DNA of 64,000 nucleotides from Branchipolynoe longqiensis (GCA_030323885.1 CM059198.1:75105045-75169044); one strand, 5' to 3'. Positions 31,075 to 41,610 are shown, counted from the stretch's first letter. The notes: a model not told the origin generated them from the sequence alone. Numbers and translations: made by a program.

Positions 31075-32262
31075 ATTGTATCTCACACAAGTACTGTAGT
31101 GCAGACGTGTACAATAAAATATGTTGTAACGTGACTGAGCTGATTGTATCTCAGACATGTACTGTAGTACAGACGTATACAATAAAATATGTTGTAACAT
31201 GACTGAGCCAATTGTATCTCAGACATGTACTGTAGTACAGACGTGTACAATAAAATATGTTGTAACATGACTGAGCCGTACAGACGTGTACACTTATAGA
31301 GGTGGCAACATGACTGAGCCGATTGTATCTCAGACATATTCTGCAGTACAGACGTGTACACTTATAGAGGTGTCAACATGACTGAGCTGGTTGTATCTCA
31401 GACATGTACTGCAGTACAGACATGTACACTTATAGAGGTGGCAACATGACTGAGCCGATTGTATCTCAGACATGTACTGCAGTACAGACGTGTACACTTA
31501 TAGAGGTGTCAACATGACTGAGCCGATTTTATCTCAGACATATACTGCAGTACAGACGTGTACACTTATAGAGGTGTCAACATGACTGAGCTGGTTGTAT
31601 TTCAGACATGTACTGCAGTACAGACGTGTACACTTATAGAGGTGGCAACATGACTGAGCCGATTGTATCTCAGACATGTACTGCAGTACAAACGTGTACA
31701 CTTATAGAGGTGGCAACATGACTGTGCCGATTGTATATCAGACATGTACTGCAGTACAGACATGTACACTTATAGAGGTGGCAACATGACTGAGCTGATT
31801 GTATCTCAGACATGTACTGCAGTACAGACGTGTACACTTATAGAGGTGTCAACATGACTGAGCCGATTGTATCTCAGACATGTACTGCAGTACAGACGAG
31901 TACACTTATAGAGGTGGTAACATGACTGAGCCGATTGTATCTCACACATGTACTGCAGTGCAGATGTGTACACTTATAGAGGTGGTAACATGACTGAGCC
32001 GATTGTATCTCAGACATGTACTGCAGTACAGATGTGTACAATAAAATATGTTGTAACATGGCTGAGCCGATTGTATCTCACACTCACACATGTACTGCAG
32101 TGCAGACAGGTACACTTATTGAGGTGGCAACATGACTGAGCCGATTGTGTCTGACACATGTACTGTAGTACAGATGTCTACAATAAAATATGTTGTAACA
32201 TGAATGAGCCATTTTGTATCTCAGACATGTACTGCGGTGCAGAGATGTAAAATTAAAGAGGC
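31075..32262. repeat. 68-bp minisatellite with two unit types
   Basis: Shared part: ACATGACTGAGCCGATTGTA, TCTCAGACATGTACTGCAGT, ACAGACGTGTACA. Type A continues ATAAAATATGTTGTA; type B continues CTTATAGAGGTGGCA. Type A fills the left end (31105-31265), type B the middle, and A and B alternate at the right end (32036-32190). Confidence 0.95.
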
Positions 32263-32430
32263 AGACACAACTTGACTACTCACAATTATCCTGATCAAAT
32301 ACAATTATTCTTGTTTTATACATCTTGCAAGAACCTATTCTCTGGGATTTATTTAGAGCTAATCCAAAGCCTCTGTGGCCTAGCTGTGACTGTCACTGTC
32401 ATTCCGCCCCAACAATGTGTAACCATAGAC

Positions 32431-32665
32431 CGTTCCCTTGTGGCATGGTCCCTTGTTCCATGTTCGCTTGTGACCTTGTGACGCACCACACAGGCAATGC
32501 ACATGTTTATTCTCTATGTTCCTGGTCAGTATGTCACATATGCCTTGCACAAGGCCATACGGTTGCTCGGTCCAACCTATGGGAATGGCCACTAAGTAAA
32601 ACACAGGTTTATTGTCTGTGTGGCGCATCACAAGTTCACAAGCGAACATGGAACAAGGGAACAGT
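32431..32665. mobile_element. M7 inverted-repeat element
   Basis: Arms of about 80 bp: GTCCCTTGTTCCATGTTCGC ... CCACACAGGCAAT at left and the reverse complement ending GCGAACATGGAACAAGGGAC-like at right (GCGAACATGGAACAAGGGAA). Because of the symmetry both strands give a similar frame with CLCGASQ.HKRTWNKG; this is not evidence of a gene. Confidence 0.75.
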
Positions 32666-33049
32666 CTCTGGATAGACAGCTAAATGATCCTCCTCAGCTG
32701 TTAGAGTGACGTAGATCAGGTGACATTAAGACACTTGGGTGGGCTATCTCTGTGATATAGAACTGAAACAGGCTTAAAGTCATGGGTCACTAATTACTGA
32801 AAATTGTTACCAGAAACAGTTCCATGCAAAATAAATGACAAAATCTTACGTAAAGGCAAGGCACTGACATATCTGATTCTGAGTAAATATTTCAAATGCA
32901 GATTTGTTGTGATGATGTTTTTTGCATAAGTATGAACTTTAATTTAACGTAACATTGGTTGCTCGACTGGAACTGGAAGATCATCCCTTGGGGAAGCTAT
33001 GCAGTTACCGTACCACATCTTTGTGGTTAAATAAAACTCAACTCAACTC
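32666..33049. other. Unassigned stretch
   Basis: Nothing recognised. A TAAATAAAACTCAACTCAAC run lies near 33029. Confidence 0.4.
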
Positions 33050-33084
33050 AAAACTCAAAGCCATCGAATTATGCAACTTTAATA
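33050..33084 (+). mobile_element. M1 right-end fragment
   Basis: AAAGCCATCGAATTATGCAA plus CTTTAA. Confidence 0.65.
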
Positions 33085-33250
33085 TCGCTTCTTAATAGAT
33101 GATTTACACTACCAGCCTGCTCTCTGACGTCAATGGAACAATTATTGTTGTCAGTTAAGCTTGCCAAGAAATGTAGCCATTATGGAGTATTGTGTGCCGA
33201 CGGCCATTTATTATTATTATTCACTTTGCCAGCTGCCTTAATCCGATATG

Positions 33251-33593
33251 TTAAAGCGGCATAGTCCGATGAAAGACCAAAACAATTATCTAGATTTGAT
33301 TCCGATATCTAACTAAGTTCTGGTGCACTTATTAAATATGTGTTGCTACATATAGAAGGATATGTTAAGTCAATTCAATAGAATCTGCTACCTCCACAGC
33401 CTGTGGTGTCAAGAGTTTTGACGTGCTCGCCAACATTAATGTTGCATGTTTGCACTTCAAATATCACCCACATTAGCCATTTAAAATGAAAGCTACTTCA
33501 AAGTAAAGTAAAGTAGATTATAAATACTTCAACTTAATGTATTGATCTCAGAAAATGGCACAAACTCAAAATCATCGGACTATGCAATTTTAA
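33251..33593 (+). mobile_element. M1 MITE, full length
   Basis: 343 bp from TTAAAGCGGCATAGTCCGAT to ATCGGACTATGCAATTTTAA. The ends are inverted copies. TTAA at both edges fits a TTAA target, but no coding sequence or flanking test is available. Confidence 0.85.
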
Positions 33594-33785
33594 ACAACAA
33601 CATATATACAAATTGTCAAATCATGTTCCTATGGAGCATATTTTCTAACCATTATTACGTCACTCTCCAGAAGAGGTGGAAATGTCATAACTTTACAGCA
33701 GCACAAAGGCTTTTATTTGGGGTGGGGGGTGCATTAGTTGTTTAAGCAGGGTAATTTTAATCGGGGACAATTGGTCTTCCTTATT

Positions 33786-33845
33786 CCACTGCTCCTTGCC
33801 CTATCCTAATAATGCCGAGTGCCTGGCTAGGAAGCAACAAGTATA
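33786..33845 (-). mobile_element. SINE-A, first part of a split copy
   Basis: CTCCTTGCCCTATCCTAATA ... AGGAAGCAACAAGTATA; continues at 34131. Confidence 0.85.
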
Positions 33846-34130
33846 GAGGGAGTGCACGTGACATCATCACTCAGCAGTCAGCGTTCAGCGGCCAGCCATC
33901 TTGGATTATGAGCACCCCCCCTAGCCATGTTGTGAATGCATGCAGATGCAGTAAAACAGAGTGTGTTTACTTACAGCACTTTAGCAACAACTTCTGAGGC
34001 CAAACTGCTCAAACGGTGACAAATAAACCAACAAATCAGTAAATAAGCACAGTGTAGGGAGTTGCAAGCATTCTGTATGTAATCCAATATGGCCACCGAA
34101 AGTGGTCTTGTGATGTCATTACACCCCCTC
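33846..34130. mobile_element. M4 MITE inside SINE-A
   Basis: 285 bp. Left GAGGGAGTGCACGTGACATC pairs with the reverse complement of the right end, GAGGGGGTGTAATGACATC. A second inverted block follows inward (CCAGCCATCTTGGATTA and, reversed, GGCCATATTGGATTA). It sits at TA in AAGTATCAA of SINE-A. No coding capacity. Confidence 0.85.
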
Positions 34131-34233
34131 TATCAATTTTTAAGTAATTGGTTTGACTCGACCAGGGTCCGAACCCATGGTCTACCAACATGGGAGACGG
34201 ACGCCCTAACTCATTCGGCCATCCCGTCTGGTA
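34131..34233 (-). mobile_element. SINE-A, second part of a split copy
   Basis: TATCAATTTTTAAGTAATTG then tRNA-like head (GGGTCCGAACCC; GGGAGACGGACGCC; ATTCGGCCATCCCGTC). Confidence 0.85.
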
Positions 34234-34390
34234 CAATGTAACTCAAGGGTTCGTTATCAATTAGCCACGTCAGAGTTGTAGAAAATCCTTTATTACACAT
34301 TTAATGTATCTGTTCAACAAATATAAATATATATGTCATGCACTTCAACACAGCTAAGAGTATGAACGAATTTGTGGGTTAAGTTAACGC

Positions 34391-34528
34391 TTTCTGGTCA
34401 TGGTGCCCGCGGCCTGATCTCCCAGTGGGGCAGCACTATAAAGCCGCCATAAGTGCGCGCCGGCACAAGTCGGTACTCGTCCTGATATGACCATAGATAT
34501 TTCTAGGATGTAAAACCCCAACAAACAT
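34391..34528 (+). mobile_element. SINE-A, head-truncated
   Basis: GGTCATGGTGCCCGCGGCC through TTTCTAGGATGTAAAACC and CCAACAAACA. Confidence 0.85.
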
Positions 34529-34621
34529 ACACATATGAAGACTGGTCCAGGCGGGTCCCCTGGCCATACGCCGGCCTCGCCCGAGGTGTGCGTGAAACCC
34601 GCCAGAGGGCGCCACAATGCC

Positions 34622-34640
34622 GAATCACCAGGGGGCAGCA
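34622..34640. promoter_or_regulatory. CTCF-like motif
   Basis: TCACCAGGGGGCAGCAC fits the CTCF core known from vertebrates and flies. Single site next to the G-rich array; function not shown. Confidence 0.3.
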
Positions 34641-34674
34641 CTGCGGGTATTATACCTACCAGAAGCACTACTGA

Positions 34675-35910
34675 GGGTAGGGAGTAGGGAGGTGTGTGGT
34701 GGTGGGAGGGAGGGGGAGTAGGGAGGTGTGTGATGGTGGTAGGGGAGTAGGGAGGTGTGTGTGGTGGTGGTGGTGGGAGGGAGGGGGAGTAGGGAGGTGT
34801 GTGGTGGTGGTAGGGGAGTAGGGAGGTGTGTGGTGGTGGTGGTGGTGGGAGGGAGGGGGGAGTAGGGAGGTGTGTGGTGGTGGTAGGGGAGTAGGGAGGT
34901 GTGTGGTGGTGGTGGTGGGAGGGAGGGCGGGGGTGGTAGGGAGGTGTGGTGGTGGTGGTGGGGAGTAGGGAGGTGTGTGGTGGTGGTGGTGGGAGGGAGG
35001 GGGGAGTAGGGAGGTGTGGGTGGTAGGGGCGTAGGGAGGTGTGTGGTGGTGGTGGTGGTGGGAGGGAGGGGGGAGTAGGGAGGTGTGTGGTGGTGGTAGG
35101 GGCGGTAGCGAGGTGTGTGGTGGTGGTGGTGGTGGGGAGGGAGGGGGGGAGTAGGGAGGTGTGTGGTGGTGGTAGGGGAGTAGGGAGGTGTGGTGGTGGT
35201 GGTGGTGGTGGGAGGGAGGGGGGAGTAGTAGGGAGGTGTGTGGGTGGTGGTGGTGGGTGGGAGGGGGGGAGGGGGGAGTAGGGAGGTGTGTGGTGGTGGT
35301 GGTGGTGGGAGGGAGGGGGGGAGTAGGGAGGTGTGTGGTGGTGGTAGGGGAGTAGGGAGGTGTGTGGTGGTGGTGGTGGGAGGGAGGGGGGAGTAGGGAG
35401 GTGTGTGGTGGTGGTAGGGGAGTAGGGAGGGTGTGGTGGTGGTGGTGGTGGGAGGGAGGGGGGAGTAGGGAGGTGTGTGGTGGTTGGTGGTGGGAGGGGG
35501 GGAGTAGGGAGGTGTGTGGTGGTGGTGGGAGGGAGGGGGAGTAGGGAGGTGTGTGGTGGTGGTGGTGGAGTAGGGAGGTGTGTGGTGGTGGTGGGGGGGT
35601 AGGGGGTAGTAGAGAGGTGTGTGGTGGTGGAGGGGGGAGTAGGGAGGTGTGTGGTGGTGGTGGGGGGAGGGGGGAGTAGGGAGGTGTGTGGTGGTGGTGG
35701 AAGGGAGGGGGGAGTAGGGAGGGGGAGTAGGGAGGTGTGGGGTGGGGGGGAGTAGGGAGGTGTGTGGTGGTGGTGGTGGTGGAAGGGAGGGGGGAGTGGG
35801 GAGGGGGGGGGGAGTAGGGAGGTGTGGGGTGGTGGTGGGGGAGGAGGGGGGAATAGGGAGGTGTGTGGTGGTGGTGGTGATGGCGGGGATGGGGGAGGGG
35901 GAGGGGGAGG
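34675..35910. repeat. G-rich minisatellite (GGTGGT / GGGAGGGAGG)
   Basis: Imperfect units alternating GGTGTGTGGTGGTGGTGG with GGGAGGGAGGGGGGAGTAG. Frames on the minus strand (Pro/His/Thr) are artefacts. Many G-quadruplex-capable runs on the plus strand. Confidence 0.95.
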
Positions 35911-35949
35911 AGACATTAAGCACCAGCGTTAAGCTGGGACACTTCTAGA

Positions 35950-36200
35950 GCACATTGACTTTTGTATCATCGACTATTGGACGTAAAACATGGGCTTATT
36001 CTGACATATTTCTTTGGAGGAAACCCACTGCCACCACATAGGCTACTCTTTCCGATAAGCAGCAAGGGATCTTTTATATGCACTTTCCCCACATACAGGA
36101 TAGCACATACCACAGCCTTCAATGAACCAGTTGTGGACCACTTGTTGGAACAGAAAATAGCCCAAACTGCAAATGGGTTCTGTGTGCTCATGTCCACAAT
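35950..36200 (-). mobile_element. D-family interspersed repeat
   Basis: Minus-strand relative of 54113-54390 (GGGCTATTT..GTTCCAAC, CCAGTGGTCCAC, ATCCCTTGCTG, TCCTCCAAAGAAAT blocks). It resembles a repeat I recall from mollusc genomes that ends in CGTTAAATAAAAC; this is from memory. Confidence 0.65.
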
Positions 36201-36654
36201 GTGCCACAATGAAACTGAAAACCTCCGAAAAACTTACAAAATTAATCTTCATATGAATATGGAACTGCTAGACAGCATATCCTTCAGCAGTGACGAGTTC
36301 TATTAACTCATGCAGCCATGTATGTCATCTGCGTAGATGTACATTAGTAGGCTAAGTTATCTTATACAGGTTAGGAAAAAAACTTTGAAAATTCAAAAAA
36401 ACTAATATAGAAACTACTAGCACCCAAAACCGCCAAAGGTTGGCCCGAGAAAGATCAGGTAAACACTCCTGAGTGCGGGACCAGACCAATCCAGTATCAC
36501 AGCTGTCCAGCATTGAAAACAAGCACCCTCACGGGAGCTTATACGTTATGGGCAGAATAAAAAACTTGTCACAAAAAAACACAAACAAACTTGACTTCGT
36601 ATTACTTCTCGACAGCACTAAGTGTGTAATGGAGTGTACCAGTATCTGAGGTGG
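36201..36654. other. Unassigned stretch
   Basis: Nothing recognised. Confidence 0.4.
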
Positions 36655-36760
36655 ATATTGTGTAGAATCAAATCTAGATAAATGGTGTCGCTTAAAGGAA
36701 TGTGATGCATAATTTATTTTGCTTTTAGTTAATACTATTGAATGTGTAAATATGTATATA
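36655..36760 (-). mobile_element. M1-derived segment, left duplicate
   Basis: GTAGAATCAAATCTAGATAA and TATTTTGCTTTTAGTTA recur at 37110-37210. This copy lacks the M1 terminus present in the other. Confidence 0.6.
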
Positions 36761-37105
36761 TCTAAGGTTGGTTGGTTGTTGGCTTTTAACATCCTGGCAA
36801 CACCAAAGGTCATATCAGGATGGGTACCGACTTCTGACAGTGTACACCCATGGTGACTTTATAGTGCTGCCCCACTGGGAGAGCAGGCTGCTGGCACCAT
36901 GACCTGATATCCCCAACAGTCACATTATACTGATATACTCTTAACCAGTTCTTGTCCTATCCTATTTATGCTGAGCACCAGGCTACGTAGCGAGAAATAT
37001 CAATTTGATATTATCATTGGTTTGACTCAGATAGAATTCGAACTCTCGACATTCCGCACGGGAAGCCTGCGCTCTACTGATTCGTCCACCGCATCCGGTC
37101 TAAGG
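36761..37105 (-). mobile_element. SINE-A with target duplication
   Basis: Element 36768-37098 flanked by TCTAAGG (36761-36767 and 37099-37105). Tail GGTTGGTTGTTGGC; head GGAAGCCTGCGCTCTACTG and GATTCGTCCACCGC. Inserted beside an M1 fragment. Confidence 0.92.
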
Positions 37106-37180
37106 TAGATATGTAGAATAAAATCTAGATAAATGTCTCGAATTAAAAGATATGATGCTTTTATCGGACTGTGCAGCTTT
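37106..37180 (-). mobile_element. M1 MITE fragment
   Basis: GATATGTAGAATAAAATC ... TTATCGGACTGTGCAGCTTTA, one M1 end in reverse. Confidence 0.7.
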
Positions 37181-37252
37181 AAGGCATAATCTATTCTGCT
37201 TTCAGTTACGAGTATAACTTCATGCGTATATATATATAATAACCCTGGAACT

Positions 37253-37335
37253 GTTTGATTGATTGATGGTTTTATTTTGCCGTGTCGGCAGCATAATTTA
37301 TATTCACGGCGAGAATAAACTAGATCACGGTTCCG
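37253..37335 (-). mobile_element. SINE/LINE tail with (TTGA)n
   Basis: GATTGATTGATGGTTTTATTT, GCCGTGTCGGCAGCATAAT; reverse of 13912-14012. Confidence 0.6.
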
Positions 37336-37379
37336 ACTGCGCATGCGCTGAAAACGGCGTTGGGAGCAAAGCAAAGGCG

Positions 37380-37905
37380 TACGGCCATTGAGTTTGCCTA
37401 TACGTGCAGTGAAAAACGTCAGTTTTATTCAAAATTAATAGAAATCCAAAACCCTAACCATATCAATTTAATATAATCTATTTGCTAAACATGTTTTCTA
37501 TATGTATTCCAAGCGGTTTGTTCCTAGGTGGTGTGGTTTTATCAATATTTTACTTTTTCTGTATGGAGATTGCTCACTGCCATTGACAATGCATTGAGTA
37601 CACTGGCTATGGCTCTAACACTAGTCTGAATGCCTAGATCTTTCGAAATCTAAATGCACGTGGCATAAGATCTGCTGATTATATTGATGTAAATGCAATG
37701 CTGGATAAAAGATTAATATCTTAATTTATTATATAGATTTTTTTAGCTGGTATTCCATGTTTCAAACAAGAGCTGAGATGAGCTGAAACTAGCACATTTC
37801 ATAACTGCACCCAGTGTATTAGCATGTGCCATGTGCTTTTGGGGGGGCATGTTTTGCTCTGATGCATCCCACAATGCAATGCGCCGCTGGAACCGTGATG
37901 TAGTC
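37380..37905 (+). repeat. R1 interspersed repeat
   Basis: The left part (GTCAGTTTTATTCAAAATTA ... CCATTGACAATGCATTGAG) recurs twice at 44910-45254. The right part (GGATAAAAGATTAATATC; CAAGAGCTGAGATGAGCTGA; TGGGATGCATCA on the reverse strand) recurs inverted at 40137-40447. Class unknown. Confidence 0.8.
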
Positions 37906-37984
37906 TATTGTTAGTGTTTCATTCGCCCATCGCTTGTACATAAAATGTAAAAGCATACACTCAACTGTGTGTCAATAGAACGCC

Positions 37985-38085
37985 CGGAACAGTACACAGC
38001 AGATAGTTCTGGGCAGGTGACACACAGAGGAAAGGGACTGAAGGTGGTAGTGTCCTTGTTTATATTCAGGTAATAGATTACAAAG

Positions 38086-38142
<57 letters not shown>
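37985..38142 (+). repeat. F-like repeat end and (TA)n microsatellite
   Basis: GTGTCCTTGTTTATATTC as in the F family, then ACACACACACA and a (TA)n run at 38098-38142. Confidence 0.7.
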
Positions 38143-38145
<3 letters not shown>

Positions 38146-38258
38146 GAATGGGCAAGGAGCATTGGGATTAGGAAGAATTGTTCACGATTGAAATTTCCAC
38201 CAGATAATCAACAAATGTACCCCAAAAAACACCCACAAAAACTACTGATGTTTGATTT

Positions 38259-38315
38259 CTACAAAAGAAACGTTCTTGTGGATAGCAGACGATTGTTAAC
38301 CAGAGCAGACGCCAT
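38259..38315 (-). CDS. Weak candidate first exon (presequence-like)
   Basis: Minus-strand ATG (38313-38315, ATTATGGCG) opens MASALVNNRLLSTRTFLL, then TAG. The peptide is rich in Arg, Ser and Leu without acids, like the start of a mitochondrial targeting sequence. About 35-45 bp upstream is CACTTCCGCTTCCTG (38347-38360 on plus: AGGAAGCGGAAGTG), two ETS sites. A splice donor before the stop is needed; only weak ones are visible (GTTAAC, GTAGAA). May be chance. Confidence 0.25.
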   Translation of the reverse strand: MASALVNNRLLSTRTFLL

Positions 38316-38524
38316 AATGGAAGTAATGGGGCGTATCTAATGGTTCAGGAAGCGGAAGTGATTTCAGATGAATAAATTACACCTCGTCAGTCTCTAGCCG
38401 GAACCAGGCAACCACAGGATGGATACAAGGTAACTGTGATTAATATTGAACAGAGAACTTCCATTCCACAAACAGTAGTTTGTGGATGAAGTGACCTTCT
38501 TCAAGGGAACATTTTTAAGGGGTG

Positions 38525-38590
38525 GATTTTGTCCGCACCGCGGCACTGGTCTTCCAGCCGTTGAAGTGATCGCATTTGGTTTGTGCATGG
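38525..38590 (-). mobile_element. LINE 3'-end-like fragment
   Basis: Minus strand GGCTGGAAGACCAGTGCC. The stem is less well kept than in other copies. Confidence 0.45.
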
Positions 38591-38789
38591 TGATGGGGAA
38601 GTGGAATGTGCTGCATTGTGTGCAGCACACTCCATTCTGAACATTAAAAGTGGGAGAGCAGCCTATGCTGTATAGTGTACAGCGTAGGTACTCAACATAG
38701 TGCAAGGTATCCGCATCAAGTCACACCGTGCAGTAGAGTACTAGTGGTTAAATCATATGCTTTGAACGGTGCTTATCCGGTGACCTGCC

Positions 38790-39955
38790 ACCCGCAATAT
38801 TTGTTCTAGTGACTTCCATCAGAGGGTAGGATTGTGGTGGGAATCTTCTATAAGACCTTTTTCATAGAATATGCTGTACAATGCACTGTTACCCGCAATA
38901 TTAGTTCTAGTGACTGCCATCAGGGGGCGGGTTGGTGGTGGGAATCTTCTATAAGACCTTTTACCACAGAATATACTGCACAGTGCACTGCTACCCGCAA
39001 TAGTAGTTCTAGTGACTGCCATCAGGGGGCGGGTTCGTGGTGGGAATCCTCTATAAGACCTTTTACCAAAGAATATGCTGCACATTGCACTGCTACCCGC
39101 AATATTAGTTCTAGTGACTGCCATCAGTGGGTGGGTTGGTGGTGGGAATCCTCTATAAGACCTTTTACCACAGAATATGCTGCACAGTGAGATACTACCC
39201 GCAATATTAGTTCTAGTGACTGCCATCAGGGGGCGGGTTGGTGGTGGGAATCTTCTATAAGACCTTTTTCATAGAATATGCTGTACAATGCACTGTTACC
39301 CGCAATATTTGTTCTAGTGACTGCCATCAGGGGGCGGGTTGGTGGTGGGAATCTTCTATAAGACCTTTTTCATAGAATATGCTGTACAATGCACTGTTAC
39401 CCGCAATATTAGTTCTAGTGACTGCCATCAGGGGGCGGGTTGGTGGTGGGAATCTTCTATAAGACCTTTTTCACAGAATATGCTGTACAATGCACTGTTA
39501 CCCGCAATATTAGTTCTAGTGACTGCCACCAGGGGGCGGGTTGGTGGTGGGAATCTTCTATAAGACCTTTTTCACAGAATATGCTGTACAATGCACTGTT
39601 ACCCGCAATATTAGTTCTAGTGACTGCCATCAGGGGGCGGGTTGGTGGTGGGAATCTTCTATAAGACCTTTTCCCACAGAATATGCTGCACAATGCACTG
39701 CTACCCGCAATATTAGTTCTAGTGACTGCCATCAAGGGGCGGGTTGGTGGTGGGAATCTTCTATAAGATCTTTTCCCACAGAATATGCTGCACAATGCAC
39801 TGCTACCCGCAATATTAGTTCTAATGACTGACATCAGGGGGCGGGTTGGTGGTGGGAATCCTCTACACTACCTTTTTCACAGAATATGCTGCACAGTGAA
39901 CTGCTACCCGCAATATTAGTTCTAGTGACTGCCATCAGGGGGAAGGCTGTTGGTG
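38790..39955 (+). repeat. 101-bp minisatellite, about 11.5 units
   Basis: Unit: GGCGGGTTGGTGGTGGGAAT, CTTCTATAAGACCTTTTTC, ACAGAATATGCTGTACAATG, CACTGTTACCCGCAATATTA, GTTCTAGTGACTGCCATCAG, GG. Exact 101-bp spacing in the middle units. Each unit has a CTCF-like GCCATCAGGGGGCGGG. Confidence 0.97.
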
Positions 39956-39957
39956 GG

Positions 39958-40027
39958 AATCACCACCCTACCTACGCCTACCTGTCTGTGTGGTTCCTTG
40001 CCTGAGATGTCGATGCAGAGTACTATA
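39958..40027 (-). mobile_element. SINE-B 5' fragment
   Basis: CACCACCCTACCTACGCC ... GTTCCTTGCCTGAGATGTCG. It starts exactly where the 101-bp array ends. Confidence 0.8.
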
Positions 40028-40136
40028 GTACTAGAGTACTAAATTACAACATCAACAGAAAAAAAAGAAAAAGGAGAGAAAAAAGACAAAAGTAACTCGA
40101 AACAACTGAACAATCACCATTTGTGTCATTGTCAGG

Positions 40137-40447
40137 GTAATAGACTACATCGCCATTCCAGCCACGCGGTGCATTGTGGGATGCGTGGAAGAAAAACAAA
40201 CCCCGGCAAAGCACATGGCTAATGCGAAGACACTCGGTGCAGCTATGAAATGTGCTAGTTTCAGCTCATCTCAGCTCTTGTTTGAAACATAGAATACCAA
40301 CTAAAAAAATATATATAATAAATTAAGATATTAATCTTTTATCCAGCATTGCATTTACATCAATATCATCAGCACATCTTATACCATCTGCATTTAGATT
40401 GAGACACATCTGGGCGCTCAGACTAGTGTTAGAGCCATAGCCAGAGT
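40137..40447 (-). repeat. R1 repeat, inverted copy
   Basis: Reverse complement of about 37600-37905 (CATTGTGGGATGCGTGG; TTTCAGCTCATCTCAGCTC; GATATTAATCTTTTATCCAG; ACTAGTGTTAGAGCCATAG). Confidence 0.85.
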
Positions 40448-40664
40448 CAGTTTTACTCATTTTATTCATGTTTTTATTTATAGCCTATGGTTAATAACAT
40501 GTGTTGGGCTAGGAAATGGGTAGTGTTAATCAGACATTGGTTATATATTTCTTTGAAACAAGTTCTTGTTGACACATTTGATATTTGTCATATTTCTCCA
40601 ACCCGCCGCTAGCCGCGGAGAGCTACCCCAGTGGTACCCCTGGCACCACTACATGAATACGGGC
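40448..40664. other. Unassigned stretch
   Basis: Nothing recognised. Confidence 0.4.
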
Positions 40665-40713
40665 CCTGGTAGCTACAAGTATCAATTTTGTAAGTCATAG
40701 TTGACTGGGCTAG
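40665..40713 (-). mobile_element. SINE-A, first part of a split copy
   Basis: CTACAAGTATCAATTTTG, GTAAGTCATAG...ACTGGGCTAG. It stops at CTAG (40710-40713), the left target duplication of the LTR. Confidence 0.75.
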
Positions 40714-41222
40714 TGTAAAATATTCCGATTTACGACGTTGGGGGGAATGCAAATGTTCTATTACTAAAAAGGTATATGTGACCACAGCGCATGTATGTAT
40801 ATATGTATATGTAAGTGCTGGTGGTGCCTGAGTGACATAGTGCTGTTGGCTGGGCTGTGTGTAAGGGGCACTCAAGGCCTACCCCCTCCCCCTCTACCAC
40901 ACTCAGGGTCAAGGTTCAAGGCCGGTAGTGGTCAGAGTGGGCCACACAGCTTGGTGGTGGAGGGCAGACCACTGGTAGCCATGGGGACCAGGAATGCTGG
41001 ATCCCTATTGGCAGGGCCAAGAATGATTGTTTCTCATTGGGGGGAAAGGGGTGGGGTGATACTCTACAATGTACCCATGTACCATATATAATAAACCAGA
41101 GAGGCTTGGACTCTCTCTTCTCACACACTTACTTTGCTTTACTTTCTCTCTTTCTCTCCGTCTGTATTGTTTTTCACCTTAGCCTACTTACATAGCCACA
41201 GACTCGAACACGCAACCCTACA
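40714..41222 (+). mobile_element. Solo LTR, 509 bp
   Basis: Begins TGTAAAATATT and ends CGCAACCCTACA, giving the canonical TG...CA. It is flanked by CTAG on both sides (40710-40713, 41223-41226), a 4-bp duplication. Internal signals: TATA-like ATATATAATAAACC (about 41084) followed by a CTCTCT tract, as in LTR promoters. It interrupts a SINE-A, with no internal retroelement genes, so it is a solo LTR left by recombination or a non-autonomous element. A diverged relative is at 9984-10451. Orientation taken from the TATA side. Confidence 0.8.
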
Positions 41223-41298
41223 CTAGGATTCACAAACTCCCGACCTTCCACACAGGAAACCTGCGCTCTCACAGATTTGGCCGCCGCGTCTGGTGTAA
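41223..41298 (-). mobile_element. SINE-A, second part of a split copy
   Basis: CTAGGATTCACAAACTCC, GACCTTCCACACAGGAAACC, TTTGGCCGCCGCGTC: the tRNA-like head of the copy cut at 40713. Confidence 0.75.
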
Positions 41299-41325
41299 CA
41301 GTTACTACAACTACTATAAGGATGG

Positions 41326-41610
41326 ATGAATTCTGTGGCAGAGTGGTTAGAGTGTCTGACTTTTTTCTAGGTCGGACTCCTAATCTGAAGGTCGGTGGTT
41401 CGATTCCCCATGCCCCCACCTCTGCCACTTTGGATTTCCATCGCTGTGTATAACTTACAGCGTCATCAAAGGCTGGTTGCTCTCATACCACGTCTATGTG
41501 GTGTGGGAGGTTAAAAATCCCTTGGGTCGGTAAAAGTGTAGGCTCGGGCTTTCTATCGACAAACTGTCTAATGGTGAAAACAAGTCTATTCAGACTTATC
41601 CATGATATGC
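41326..41610 (+). mobile_element. SINE-C
   Basis: tRNA-like head: GTGGCAGAGTGGTTAGAG (box A) and GGTGGTTCGATTCCCC (box B), with CTGACTTTTTTCTAGG between. The body has CTTACAGCGTCATCAAAGG and CCCTTGGGTCGGTAAAAG. Too diverged at the ends to be a functional tRNA gene. Confidence 0.8.

Noticed and set aside
32325..32675. Protein-coding gene at the M7 palindrome
   Set aside because: Both strands give the same peptide because of inverted arms.
34384..35916. Long Pro/His/Thr frames on the minus strand
   Set aside because: Translation of the G-rich low-complexity array; no stop codons by composition.
41326..41410. tRNA gene (Ser/Leu-like)
   Set aside because: Second copy at 15926-16000 has the same downstream body; this is a SINE head.
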